Below are positions 28,537-37,243 of a stretch of 64,000 bases of DNA, piece after piece. Position 1 is the first letter of the stretch. Each line of letters starts with the position of its first letter. The stretch comes from Megasphaera paucivorans (GTDB lineage: Bacteria; Bacillota; Negativicutes; Veillonellales; Megasphaeraceae). Location of the stretch: assembly GCF_900103535.1 (NCBI RefSeq), contig NZ_FNHQ01000001.1, positions 171,268 through 235,267 of the forward strand, read 5' to 3'. Made by a program: the position numbers and the translations under genes. The notes below the pieces were generated by a model that was given only the letters and a program-made list of their open reading frames with translations, had not been told where the DNA came from and searched no databases.

Positions 28537-29034
28537 TCAATGCTTTTGCTTTGATTCTAATTCCGCAATACGCTTATCAGCATCCTCATCACTCATATTG
28601 CATACATTGATTGGGCCGCCATCTTTACCGGTAATCTCGGTTTCCTGCTTATCACGCCATTCATCCCGCTTACGATTTTTAAGCCAGAATATCTGTGCCG
28701 TTGGATTAGGCTGCACAACTTTATGTACAACCTTTGTTACCACTAATTTGCCGTCTTTATCTGGTTCTTTCGTTGTTTCGTCATATTCCCAACCACAGGC
28801 AGCTTTATGTAATGCATTTTCTACTTGCCGATCAGCTACATCTTTGGATTCTTTTAGGACCTGCGCTATCTGCGGAAATCTGACCTTCCATTCATAAAAT
28901 GTCCGATCACCAATCTGCATATTCTCGGCTATCTGTTCATCCGTCAGTCCATCACGTGCCCAGCCTTGGATACGCAACAGCCCTTCATTCGTCAGCCATT
29001 TTTCATATTTTCCTTTACGTCCTGCTTTTGCCAT
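28537..29034 (-). CDS. terS: Terminase small subunit
   Basis: 165 residues from ATG 29034 (AGGTGATAGT upstream). An N-terminal helix-turn-helix (GLTDEQIAENMQIGDRTFYE) precedes a coiled coil and the segment IFWLKNRKRDEWRDKQETEI, which is diagnostic of phage terminase small subunits. It recognises the packaging site. A terminator (29056-29080) isolates it from the FRG gene upstream, so its late promoter probably lies in 29035-29055 or transcription is antiterminated. Confidence 0.85.
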   Translation of the reverse strand: MAKAGRKGKYEKWLTNEGLLRIQGWARDGLTDEQIAENMQIGDRTFYEWKVRFPQIAQVLKESKDVADRQVENALHKAACGWEYDETTKEPDKDGKLVVTKVVHKVVQPNPTAQIFWLKNRKRDEWRDKQETEITGKDGGPINVCNMSDEDADKRIAELESKQKH

Positions 29035-29055
29035 ACTATCACCTAATTTACGTAC

Positions 29056-29080
29056 TAAAAAAGCACCCATTGCTGAGTGC
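29056..29080 (-). terminator. Terminator after the FRG gene
   Basis: Minus strand GCACTCAGCAATGGGTGC followed by TTTTTTAG, between the FRG stop (29094) and terS start. Confidence 0.65.
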
Positions 29081-29093
29081 TGTAAATTAACTA

Positions 29094-30158
29094 TTATAAC
29101 AATCCTAATACCTTCCAATTTTTACTTTGATCTGCACAACCTTTATACCCCGGAAATAAATGTGCTGTTAGATAATCTTGTTCTCGTAAAAAACGTAAAG
29201 TTGAATTAATATCTTCACTAGGGAATATGAATTTATATAAAACGGCTTCATTATCCATCTTTTTAACAATTCCTTTCCAGTCGTCATCATTAAAACTGTT
29301 TTTACAATAATCTGAAATAAGTTTTTCTAATGCTGCATTATTTGTATCTCGTAGTTCATTCTCATAACTTTCTTTTCCTTCATCGGTACATAAGTTTAAC
29401 CGCCATGTTGTTAAAATACCTTTTTGTGCACATATATTAGGATTTTGACTATACTGAGGAACTACAAATTCTAATGGGATAGTATCTTGTTGTGTTTTAA
29501 TCTTTTTATACCTAAGAGTCCCAATTTCAGCTGTATTCAACGCCCAAATAACATACGATCTATTCGTTCTTTTTTTTAAATTTTTAAGAGTTGCAAAATA
29601 CGCAGCAACTCTTACATCAAAAGTCCAATCCAACATTCGTGTTGGCAAACCATAATGTTGTGCTAACGCAACAAAATTCAAATACATATCAGAAACCCAT
29701 TGACCCTTTTCCATTACATTTTCAAAAACATTTTTCTTAATATTTTCTAAATCAGTATTTGTCATAGTTTCTAAAATTTCTTTATTGCTATATATTTGAG
29801 TAAATTGATATTTGCTAAGATTAATATCTCCAGGTATAGGTAATCCCTGAAAATTACATTGTTTATAAAATTCTTCTAAAAATTTAAATTCATTAAAAAA
29901 ACAACTCTCAAACGCTGTCTGATAATTGCCTGAAACCAAAGAATAATAAGGGGAACTCCGAAACCATCTGTGAAATGAAGGAATTAATTCATAAGAAGCA
30001 TCGTGCATTCCTCTAAAAATAAAATCTTTATAATTAAACTCAAGACATTTGCCTGTCCTATTCTTTTTGTTGGTTATAGGTTCAATAAAATTTTCTTCAT
30101 AAAATTCTAAAAAGCTGTCATATTCAACCGTTTTTACGCTTTGCCATTCTTCTTCCAT
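29094..30158 (-). CDS. FRG-domain protein (accessory, possible defence)
   Basis: 354 residues. The FRG signature is clear: FIFRGMHDASYELIPSFHR (about 47-65), then VALAQHYGLPTRMLDWTFDV and RVAAYFATL, which are conserved in FRG-domain proteins. Family members occur in defence islands and prophages; their biochemical activity is not established. It has its own ribosome site and a terminator at its end, and lies at the edge of the metabolic cargo region. It is AT-rich compared with the cargo next to it. Likely a lysogenic-conversion gene affecting other phages (inference). Confidence 0.75.
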   Translation of the reverse strand: MEEEWQSVKTVEYDSFLEFYEENFIEPITNKKNRTGKCLEFNYKDFIFRGMHDASYELIPSFHRWFRSSPYYSLVSGNYQTAFESCFFNEFKFLEEFYKQCNFQGLPIPGDINLSKYQFTQIYSNKEILETMTNTDLENIKKNVFENVMEKGQWVSDMYLNFVALAQHYGLPTRMLDWTFDVRVAAYFATLKNLKKRTNRSYVIWALNTAEIGTLRYKKIKTQQDTIPLEFVVPQYSQNPNICAQKGILTTWRLNLCTDEGKESYENELRDTNNAALEKLISDYCKNSFNDDDWKGIVKKMDNEAVLYKFIFPSEDINSTLRFLREQDYLTAHLFPGYKGCADQSKNWKVLGLL

Positions 30159-30429
30159 AGGATATCACCTCAATTACGATAATATCATAAAGTTCGAAGA
30201 ATTAACACCTCAATTAAATCAAAAGCCGCCACTGTATCAAGTGACGGCTATCCAGAAAGGAGACATTGAATCATAGACCTATGCAAACTCATTACTTGTA
30301 GTAGTGTTTTACATAATTCTACTGTATATAGTATAACAGTTTTTGAAGCTTCTTATTCCGCGAATAAAAATAAACTATTTATCTCAAATATATTTTATAA
30401 TTACTAAAAATCATATTTATCATGTATCT
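30159..30429. other. Gene-free junction between phage and cargo operon
   Basis: No gene of usable length. A hairpin AGCCGCCACT...AGTGACGGCT (30224-30249) is followed by GAAAGGAG (30255-30262) and only an 11-codon frame starting TTG, resembling a decayed type I toxin leader. A smaller inverted repeat TTATTC-CGC-GAATAA lies at about 30352-30366. Confidence 0.5.
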
Positions 30430-30461
30430 TATTCACTTTTGAATATATTCAAAAGTGAATA
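30430..30461. promoter_or_regulatory. Perfect 32-bp palindrome, candidate sigma-54 activator site (UAS)
   Basis: TATTCACTTTTGAATA followed by its exact reverse complement TATTCAAAAGTGAATA. It lies about 85 bp upstream of the -24/-12 promoter, the normal distance for an enhancer bound by a sigma-54 activator. Related ATTC/GAAT half-sites flank it (TTATTC-CGC-GAATAA and ATTCTTAAACGAAT). Confidence 0.65.
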
Positions 30462-30490
30462 GATTATTCTTAAACGAATAGCACACAAAC

Positions 30491-30517
30491 AAAAATGCCT
30501 TATTACAGGCATTTTTT
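30491..30517. terminator. Terminator between UAS and promoter
   Basis: AAAAATGCCT-TATTAC-AGGCATTTTTT can terminate in both directions, shielding the cargo promoter from phage transcription. Confidence 0.7.
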
Positions 30518-30530
30518 CTATAAAAATATT

Positions 30531-30546
30531 TGGCATAAATATTGCA
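30531..30546 (+). promoter_or_regulatory. Sigma-54 (-24/-12) promoter of the cargo operon
   Basis: TGGCATAAATATTGCA matches the sigma-54 consensus TGGCACN5TTGCW with exact GG-to-GC spacing. It is 55 bp ahead of the acyl-CoA dehydrogenase start. A sigma-54 activator is encoded at the other end of the same cluster. Confidence 0.85.
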
Positions 30547-30601
30547 TATATATTATCGCATGAAATAATTTAATCACCATTACATCATTAGGAGGTATAT
30601 T

Positions 30602-31741
30602 ATGGAATTTGTTTATGACGAAATGAATCAAGATATTGTGAAATTGGCGAAGGACTTTGCCGAAAAACGGCTGTTGCCGACAGTACATGAACGGGATGAA
30701 CAAGAAGTTTTTGACCGCTCCTTGGTAAACGAATTAGGAGAATTGGGAATGTTGGGAATACCCTTTCCTGAAGAATATGGCGGTGTCGGTGCTGATTATC
30801 TGAGCATGGCAATGGCTTGCGAAGAACTCTGCAAGGTCGATGCTTCCATCGGCCTCAGCTTAGAAGTACATACGACATTATGCTCTTGGCCAATTTACAA
30901 ATTTGGCACGGAAGAACAACGACAAAAATATTTAGTACCATTGGCAAGCGGTACCAAATTAGGTGCTTTTGGCCTTACTGAACCGAATGCTGGTACGGAT
31001 GCTCTCAACGGTAGTACAACCGCGATTAAGGATGGTGATCATTACATCCTTAACGGATCCAAAATTTTTAACACCAATGGTGGCGAAGCAGAAATCACCG
31101 TGGTTTTTGCTGTAACAGATAAATCCAAGGGTTCCAAGGGTTTAAGTGCTTTTATTGTAGAAAAAGGAACACCTGGTTTTACTTACGGTAAACAAGAAGT
31201 AAAGATGGGTATTCATGGTTCCGTACAACGTGAACTTATTTTTCAGGACATGCAGATTCCCGCAGAAAACCTACTCGGAAAGGAAGGCGAAGGTTTCAAA
31301 ATTGCTATGATGACCCTCGACGGTGGTCGTGTTGGGGTCGCTTCTCAGGCACTTGGTATTGCCGAAGGCGCTTTGGATCATGCTATCAAATACTCGAAGG
31401 AACGTATCCAGTTCGGCAAACCCATTGCTAAATTCCAAGCTATCAGTTTTATGCTGGCAGATATGAAGGCTAAAGTAGAAGCAGCCCGTTGGCTAGTCTA
31501 CAAGGCAGCGTATGATATGTCGACTGGTGCCAACTATACCATGTCAGCAGCTATTGCCAAAAAGGTTGCTTCAGATGTAGCGATGCAAGTTACGACAGAT
31601 GCAGTACAAATTTTTGGTGGTTATGGCTTTACCCGTGAATACCCAGTAGAACGCTATATGCGTGACGCGAAAATTACTCAGATTTATGAAGGTACCACAC
31701 AGGTACAGCAAATGGTTATTGCCGGTGCCTTGTTGAAATAA
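30602..31741 (+). CDS. Acyl-CoA dehydrogenase, butyryl/crotonobetainyl-CoA type
   Basis: 379 residues, AGGAGG at the start. The full short-chain acyl-CoA dehydrogenase fold is present: GAFGLTEPNAGTDA (FAD/substrate loop), FNTNGGEAEITVVFAVTDKS, RIQFGKPIAKFQAISFMLAD, QIFGGYGFTREYPVERYMRD, and the catalytic Glu in ITQIYEGTTQVQ. It is very like Negativicutes butyryl-CoA dehydrogenases. With CoA-transferases and a CaiT-like carrier it likely reduces an alpha,beta-unsaturated betainyl-CoA (crotonobetainyl-CoA, the CaiA role) or oxidises butyrobetainyl-CoA. No electron-transfer flavoprotein is encoded nearby, so it must use the host's. First gene after the sigma-54 promoter; 125 bp gap to the next gene. 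Confidence 0.88.
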   Translation: MEFVYDEMNQDIVKLAKDFAEKRLLPTVHERDEQEVFDRSLVNELGELGMLGIPFPEEYGGVGADYLSMAMACEELCKVDASIGLSLEVHTTLCSWPIYKFGTEEQRQKYLVPLASGTKLGAFGLTEPNAGTDALNGSTTAIKDGDHYILNGSKIFNTNGGEAEITVVFAVTDKSKGSKGLSAFIVEKGTPGFTYGKQEVKMGIHGSVQRELIFQDMQIPAENLLGKEGEGFKIAMMTLDGGRVGVASQALGIAEGALDHAIKYSKERIQFGKPIAKFQAISFMLADMKAKVEAARWLVYKAAYDMSTGANYTMSAAIAKKVASDVAMQVTTDAVQIFGGYGFTREYPVERYMRDAKITQIYEGTTQVQQMVIAGALLK

Positions 31742-31866
31742 TCCTCCAAAGTAAGAAATGTATTTGTCTATAAACTGTGCAGGCAAATACATTTCTTATA
31801 AAAAAACTTTGTGAAAAATATAACAATGATGTTTTGATTACCTATCATTATCGAGGAGGTTATGGA

Positions 31867-33051
31867 ATGAAACTTTTAGACGGTATTAAAATACTTGATT
31901 TATCAACAGGTCTCGCCCCTGCTTTGGCAACAAAATACTTAGCTGCCTTTGGTGCTGAAGTCATAAAGGTGGAAAAACCCGGTGCCGGTGATATGACACG
32001 GAAATGGGAACCACTGAAAGACGGACGGAGTCTATATTTCAATTATCTAAATGGCGGTAAGAAGTCTGTAGCGTTGGATATTGCTTCCGGAGTAGGAAAT
32101 GCAATTATTCTGGAATTGGTCAAAAAAATTGATGTTTTTGTAGAAAGCTTCCAACCCGGTTACATGGAAACTATCGGACTGAGTTATGAAATTTTGCAGG
32201 ATATCAATCCAGATTTAATTTACGTGCAATATTCTACGTTTGGTGACAACGGCCCCGACAAGAACCGCCCGGGCTCTAGTCTTGTGGCCCAGGCCAAGAG
32301 CGTAGCCATGGACATGACCGGTGTCATTGGACAGGAACCCATCAAATTGGAACCTTCTGTTGGAGAACACTATGCTTCCGGCAACCTAGCTGCCGGAATT
32401 ATGCTGGCTTTAATCAACAGGGAACGCCATGGCGGCGGACAAAAGTTAGATGTTTCTCTCGTCGATTCACTGTTCAACTGTATTGAAGCAGCACCGGCAG
32501 CTTATTCGACAGTCGGAGAAATCCATACGCGTAAGGGTAATTTTGACCCGTCCTGTGCTCCTTATGATACGTTCAAGACAAAAGACGGTTTCATCGCTAT
32601 CGGCATTGCCACCGATGCCCAATGGTTCAAATTTTGTGATGCCCTGGAACTGAAACATTTGAAAGAAGATTCGCGTTTCCAGACCAACGAAGGTCGTGTC
32701 GATGATTATCTCAACAAGTTGCGTCCCCTTGTAGAAAAGGAAACCATGATTTACACGAAAAGTGAAATCGAAGAAAAATGCCGCGTCGAAGGCATTCCCT
32801 GCAGCGCCGTTTTTGATATCAGTGAAATCATGTCTCACCCAAATACGAAAGCTAATCATTTCATGTGTGAATTGGAAAGCAAACAGTTCGGACAGATGTG
32901 TGTACCCAACCTGCCTTTTGAATTAGGTAGAAGCACAGCAGAAATTTCCTGTGATGGCCCGGAACTTGGGGCAAACACAGAAGAAGTATTGGACGGCCTC
33001 GGCTATACAGCAGATGCCATTAAAGAATTTGTTGAAAATCAACATTGTTAG
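31867..33051 (+). CDS. CaiB/BaiF family III CoA-transferase, copy 1 (Glu at catalytic Asp)
   Basis: 394 residues from ATG 31867 (AGGAGG 7 nt upstream); the longer frame to 31777 lacks a site. It has the family start KLLDGIKILDLSTGLAPALA, HVIKVEKPGAGD-type loop (AEVIKVEKPGAGDMTRKWE) and GQKLDVSLVDSL. Aligned without gaps to copy 2 next door, the position of the catalytic Asp (IGDSYSG) is Glu here (VGEHYAS). The family forms an aspartyl-CoA thioester on that Asp, so copy 1 may be altered in activity or act as partner subunit. Probably transfers CoA between betaine-type acids. Confidence 0.85.
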   Translation: MKLLDGIKILDLSTGLAPALATKYLAAFGAEVIKVEKPGAGDMTRKWEPLKDGRSLYFNYLNGGKKSVALDIASGVGNAIILELVKKIDVFVESFQPGYMETIGLSYEILQDINPDLIYVQYSTFGDNGPDKNRPGSSLVAQAKSVAMDMTGVIGQEPIKLEPSVGEHYASGNLAAGIMLALINRERHGGGQKLDVSLVDSLFNCIEAAPAAYSTVGEIHTRKGNFDPSCAPYDTFKTKDGFIAIGIATDAQWFKFCDALELKHLKEDSRFQTNEGRVDDYLNKLRPLVEKETMIYTKSEIEEKCRVEGIPCSAVFDISEIMSHPNTKANHFMCELESKQFGQMCVPNLPFELGRSTAEISCDGPELGANTEEVLDGLGYTADAIKEFVENQHC

Positions 33052-33061
33052 GAGGATACCT

Positions 33062-34240
33062 ATGAAATTATTAGAAGGAGTAAAAGTCATCGACTTTACA
33101 CATGCCTATGCAGGTCCATACTGTTCACTCGAATTAGGAGACTTCGGTGCTGAAGTTATTAAAATAGAACGACCCGATACAGGCGATCAAGCTCGTCTTT
33201 GGGGACCATTCAAAAATTGCTATAGTGCTTACTATTCTTCCTTTAACAGAGGAAAACGAAGCTTGACATTGAATCTTACTTCAAAAGAAGGCAAGAATAT
33301 CGTATTCGACTTGGTCAGAAATGCAGACATTGTCATTTCTAATTTTAAGAGCGGTACCTTAGAAAAATACGGTCTCGGCTATGATGAACTCAAACAAGTT
33401 AATCCTGAAGTCATCTTTGCAGCTATCAACGGCTTTGGCCGCTTTGGTAAATATGCTAAATTTGCAGCTTATGACAATGTTATTCAGGCCATGGCCGGCA
33501 TTATGGACATGACCGGCTTCCCCGACAAGACACCGACAAAAATCGGACCAGCTATCGGCGATAGCTACAGTGGTTTAATGTTGTTGGTCGGTGTTCTATT
33601 GGCGTATTATAACAAACTCAAGACCGGCAAGGGCCAGCGTGTCGACGTTTCTATGCTGGGCTCGCTTGTTTCTATGGCAGAATATCCGGTTCTGGAATAT
33701 GCTAATTTCGCAAAAAAGATTTCCCGTATCGGTAATGTGAACCCCTACTACGCGCCGGGCGATATCTATAAATGTGCTGATGGTTACATCGCCATTTCTG
33801 TAAAGAAGGAAGTCATGTGGATGCCCTTCTGCGAAGCTTTGAATCTTACCATCGCCAATGATAACCGGTTTGTTACGAATGATCGGCGCCTGGCTAATGT
33901 AGCAGAGCTGAAGAAAATCATTGAAACGGCCATTGAAGACAAAACACGTCGTGAAATTGTGGACCTACTGACTCCGGCAGGCATTGCCGCAGCAGGTGTC
34001 ATCAATATTGCCGAATCCTTTGAAGACTCCCAACTAAAAGCTCGTGATATGGTCATCAGCTTGAAAGATCCTGGACTCGGACCGATCAAACTGGTTGGCA
34101 ATCCTATCAAGCTTTCCAAAAATCCACCGGTAACAAATATTCCTTCACCGCTGTTAGGTGAACATACGGATGAAGTGTTGCGAGAATTAGGCTATACTGA
34201 TGCGGAGTTAGTCGATTTCCACAGTAAAAATATTGTATAA
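33062..34240 (+). CDS. CaiB/BaiF family III CoA-transferase, copy 2
   Basis: 392 residues, GGAGG 7 nt before ATG 33062, 10 bp after copy 1. Motifs: KLLEGVKVIDFTHAYAGPYC, GAEVIKIERPDTGDQARLWG, PEVIFAAINGFGRFGKYAKF and the catalytic AIGDSYSGL with Asp retained, then GKGQRVDVSMLGSL. It exchanges CoA between an acyl-CoA and a free acid without ATP. In E. coli the carnitine pathway uses one such enzyme (CaiB); here two are in tandem, as expected if substrate and product sides are handled separately or a heterodimer forms. Both readings are inference. Confidence 0.88.
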   Translation: MKLLEGVKVIDFTHAYAGPYCSLELGDFGAEVIKIERPDTGDQARLWGPFKNCYSAYYSSFNRGKRSLTLNLTSKEGKNIVFDLVRNADIVISNFKSGTLEKYGLGYDELKQVNPEVIFAAINGFGRFGKYAKFAAYDNVIQAMAGIMDMTGFPDKTPTKIGPAIGDSYSGLMLLVGVLLAYYNKLKTGKGQRVDVSMLGSLVSMAEYPVLEYANFAKKISRIGNVNPYYAPGDIYKCADGYIAISVKKEVMWMPFCEALNLTIANDNRFVTNDRRLANVAELKKIIETAIEDKTRREIVDLLTPAGIAAAGVINIAESFEDSQLKARDMVISLKDPGLGPIKLVGNPIKLSKNPPVTNIPSPLLGEHTDEVLRELGYTDAELVDFHSKNIV

Positions 34241-34253
34241 GGAGATGAAATTA

Positions 34254-35822
34254 ATGAAAAACACAAAGGGTAATATAGACTATGCATTAATGCTTCCGGC
34301 AATTCTTGTTACGTTGCTGATCTCCCTGCCACTCGTACTCTTTAAAGAAGAAGGTGCGGACATCGTCAATGCACTTTTTAAGGGTGTTACGGGAAACTTT
34401 AAGTTTATCTTCCTGCTTTATGGTTTTTTCTGTGTCACGTTTCTGCTCTGGCTCGGTCTGAGCAAATGGGGTAGTATCAAATTTGGAGGACCTGATGACA
34501 AACCGGAATTCTCTACATATAAATGGGGCATCATGATGTTCTGCGCCGGCATCGGTATTGCTATCGCTCGCTGGGCCTTTATTGAACCTGCCTATTATAT
34601 AAGTGCCCCCCCCCTCGGAATCTTGCCGAACAGCACGGATGCCGCCGAATGGGCCGGTATGCTTGGTCAGTTCCATTGGGGCATTACCCCGTGGGCTATT
34701 TATGCCTTACCGGCCTTTCCCATTGCTTATGCACTCCATGTCAAGAAGTTGCGAACGTTGCGTTTCAGCACGGCCTGCAAGGGAGTACTTGGTTCCAAAG
34801 CTGACGGTATTATTGGTAAAATTATTGACATCCTAGTTATTTTCGGCATGATTGGTGGTGTTGGAACATCGTTAGGTCTGGCTGTACCACTCGTATCTGC
34901 TTTGGTCGCCCATTTCATGGGCTTGGAACAGAGCCTGTATCTGCAGCTAGTAGTCCTTGTTGCTTTTGTGGCTCTCGTTTGTGTCACGGTCTTCTTTGGA
35001 CTGAAGAAAGGTATTTCCAAGCTTTACGACATTAAGACATATTTGGCTTATTTTCTGTTAGCCTTTGTCTTCATCGCCGGGCCGACTATCTTTATTCTCA
35101 ACACCTGGGTCAACAGCATCGGCCTCATGGCCACGAACTTTATTCGCATGAGTCTTTTTACCGATCCCATTGCTCATACGGGATTTACCGAAAGCTGGAC
35201 CGTTTTTTATTGGGCTTGGTGGATTGCTTACTCACCGATGATGGGACTCTTCGTAGCCCAGATTTCCAAGGGACGTACAATCAGGGAATTAGTTTTCGGT
35301 GAACTCTTTTTCGGTAGCCTGGGTTGCTGGGTATTCTTCGCTGTCTGGGGTGGTTATTCCATCAATCTCCAGATTACGGATGTCTTAAACATCTCTCAGA
35401 TTGTTAAAACCATGACACCAGATGGCACTATCGTTGCTATCTTGGGCACCTTGCCAATGGCAGAAACGTTAATCATTCCGGTATTTGCTGTCATGTGCTT
35501 GGTTTTTCTGAGTGGCACGATCAGTTCCTCTGCGTATACACTATCTTCTCAGGTATCCAAGGATATCGGTAGTAGTGAAGAACCAAATAACAAAGTCAGC
35601 ACTCTTTGGGCTATCTTGCTCGGCGTTTACGCCGCTGGCTTGCTCACTACCGGCGGATTACAGTCCGTACAGCTGTCCTCAATTATCTTGGCATTACCGT
35701 TGATTGCAGTTATGGTAATGATGGTACTGTCCTTTATGAAATGGCTTCACGAAGACTATGGTGAAATCTTGGATACAAAGAAAGTAGCTGCAAAGAGCGA
35801 AGACATCAAACCTGTGGAATAA
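34254..35822 (+). CDS. BCCT-family transporter, CaiT-like
   Basis: 522 residues from ATG 34254 (AAGGAG upstream). About twelve membrane segments. CaiT-like stretches: PEFSTYKWGIMMFCAGI, YYISAPPLGILPNSTDAAEW, FHWGITPWAIYALP and the signature WTVFYWAWWIAYSPMMGLFV with the Trp box that binds trimethylammonium groups, followed by ISKGRTIREL. BCCT carriers move carnitine, betaine, choline or DMSP; the CaiT subgroup exchanges carnitine for butyrobetaine. Last gene of the operon. It probably brings in the substrate and exports the reduced product. Confidence 0.9.
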   Translation: MKNTKGNIDYALMLPAILVTLLISLPLVLFKEEGADIVNALFKGVTGNFKFIFLLYGFFCVTFLLWLGLSKWGSIKFGGPDDKPEFSTYKWGIMMFCAGIGIAIARWAFIEPAYYISAPPLGILPNSTDAAEWAGMLGQFHWGITPWAIYALPAFPIAYALHVKKLRTLRFSTACKGVLGSKADGIIGKIIDILVIFGMIGGVGTSLGLAVPLVSALVAHFMGLEQSLYLQLVVLVAFVALVCVTVFFGLKKGISKLYDIKTYLAYFLLAFVFIAGPTIFILNTWVNSIGLMATNFIRMSLFTDPIAHTGFTESWTVFYWAWWIAYSPMMGLFVAQISKGRTIRELVFGELFFGSLGCWVFFAVWGGYSINLQITDVLNISQIVKTMTPDGTIVAILGTLPMAETLIIPVFAVMCLVFLSGTISSSAYTLSSQVSKDIGSSEEPNNKVSTLWAILLGVYAAGLLTTGGLQSVQLSSIILALPLIAVMVMMVLSFMKWLHEDYGEILDTKKVAAKSEDIKPVE

Positions 35823-35847
35823 AAACGAAACATGTCATGAACGCATG

Positions 35848-35887
35848 AAAAAAGAAGCCTTATCTGTACAAATAGGCTTCTTTTTTG
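35848..35887. terminator. Bidirectional terminator between transporter and activator genes
   Basis: AAAAAAGAAGCCT...AGGCTTCTTTTTT between two convergent genes, usable from both sides. Confidence 0.85.
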
Positions 35888-37243
35888 TTATTCAGTATCC
35901 TTGATATATTTCTTGATGAGACGGTAAGCCTTTGGTTGACTGATTTTCAGGGCCTTGGCTACATGAGTACTGGTTTGGTATTTGTTGTAAGCATCATGGA
36001 TGATTCGGCTTTCGTAATCGGCTAGTAAATCGTCAAGCGATGTATCTTCTTTAACTATTTGCTCCGTAGAAAAAAATTTAAAAAGATTCTTTGGCAAGTC
36101 TTGGGGTAGTAACTCATGGCTATCTGTAGACAGGACTACCATTTTTTGGATGATATGATCCAGCTCGCGTATATTACCCGGCCAAGAATAATTCATCAGC
36201 ACGCTGAGTGTTTCCTCCGTAATAAGTTGATTGCGTTTAAATTTCTTATTGTATTTATTCAGGAAAAAATAGGACAACGCCTTAATGTCATCGGGTCTTT
36301 CCCGGAGTGGTGGCAGGACGATTTCAAAAGCATTCAGGCGGTAATAAAGATCCTGACGGAAATTCTTTGTCGCAACTAGTTTTTGAAGATTGCAATTGGT
36401 AGCAGCAATAATTTTGACATTGACGGTGACCGGCTTATGTCCACCCACGGGGATAAATTCCTGATCCTGCAGGACTTGTAGGAACTTGCTTTGCAATTCC
36501 ATGGGAATCTCCGATACTTCATCCATGAACAGGGTACCACCATCGGCGATTTCCAACAGACCCTTTTTTCCTTGTTTGTCAGCTCCAGTAAAAGAACCAG
36601 ACTTGTAACCGAACAGCTCCGACTCTATGAGGTTCGGATTGATACAGGCACAATTTAGGCTGACAAACGGTTTATCCTTGCGGAGACTGATGTTATGCAT
36701 ATATTTGGCTAACAAGCTCTTACCAGTACCGGTTTCACCCATGATCAGGCAGGGCATATCGTAAGCCGCCAATTGTCCGACCATGGACATGATTTTTTCC
36801 ATGACTTTACTACTGTAAATATAGTCACCCTTTGAAGTTTTAGGATAAGTAACATCAATGGATTTCTTTTCGCTATCATTTAACTCGTTGATAGTATACA
36901 AGTCATTGACGTTCATGACTACATATTGGATATTTTTATCTTTATCCATGATGGGAACAGAAATAGTAATAATGTCGGCGCCAAGATTCGTGATCTGTCG
37001 GCGGGTTATAGTTTTTTTCTCTCTGTACACTATAGGCAGTGTGGAATTACCCCAAAAAGTGTTATCTAACACGGAAAAATTCTGGCCGATAAAATGTTCC
37101 GGCGGCAGTCCGTAGTGACGGAGACTAGCTTTGTTGAGATAAACTAATTTGTAGTTGTTATCAAAAATCATGATTTCGTCATGGAGATTATCAATGAGAT
37201 TTTTGAAAGTTTTCAAATCCCAATCTGTAGTATTTTTTGTCAT
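35888..37243 (-). CDS. Sigma-54-dependent activator (PAS-AAA+-HTH)
   Basis: 451 residues. PAS sensor at about 10-120 (LHDEIMIFDNNYKLVYLNKA). The central AAA+ domain has Walker A GETGTGKS, ESELFGYKSGSFTGADK (the GAFTGA loop that touches sigma-54), Walker B GGTLFMDEVSE and RQDLYYRLNAFEI. The C-terminal HTH is of Fis type (STHVAKALKISQPKAYRLIK). It is convergent to the cargo operon and is the obvious activator of the promoter at 30531, with the 32-bp palindrome as probable site. Start at 37243 chosen over one eight codons earlier; neither has an ideal site. Related to activators of amino-acid and betaine catabolism. Confidence 0.9.
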   Translation of the reverse strand: MTKNTTDWDLKTFKNLIDNLHDEIMIFDNNYKLVYLNKASLRHYGLPPEHFIGQNFSVLDNTFWGNSTLPIVYREKKTITRRQITNLGADIITISVPIMDKDKNIQYVVMNVNDLYTINELNDSEKKSIDVTYPKTSKGDYIYSSKVMEKIMSMVGQLAAYDMPCLIMGETGTGKSLLAKYMHNISLRKDKPFVSLNCACINPNLIESELFGYKSGSFTGADKQGKKGLLEIADGGTLFMDEVSEIPMELQSKFLQVLQDQEFIPVGGHKPVTVNVKIIAATNCNLQKLVATKNFRQDLYYRLNAFEIVLPPLRERPDDIKALSYFFLNKYNKKFKRNQLITEETLSVLMNYSWPGNIRELDHIIQKMVVLSTDSHELLPQDLPKNLFKFFSTEQIVKEDTSLDDLLADYESRIIHDAYNKYQTSTHVAKALKISQPKAYRLIKKYIKDTE

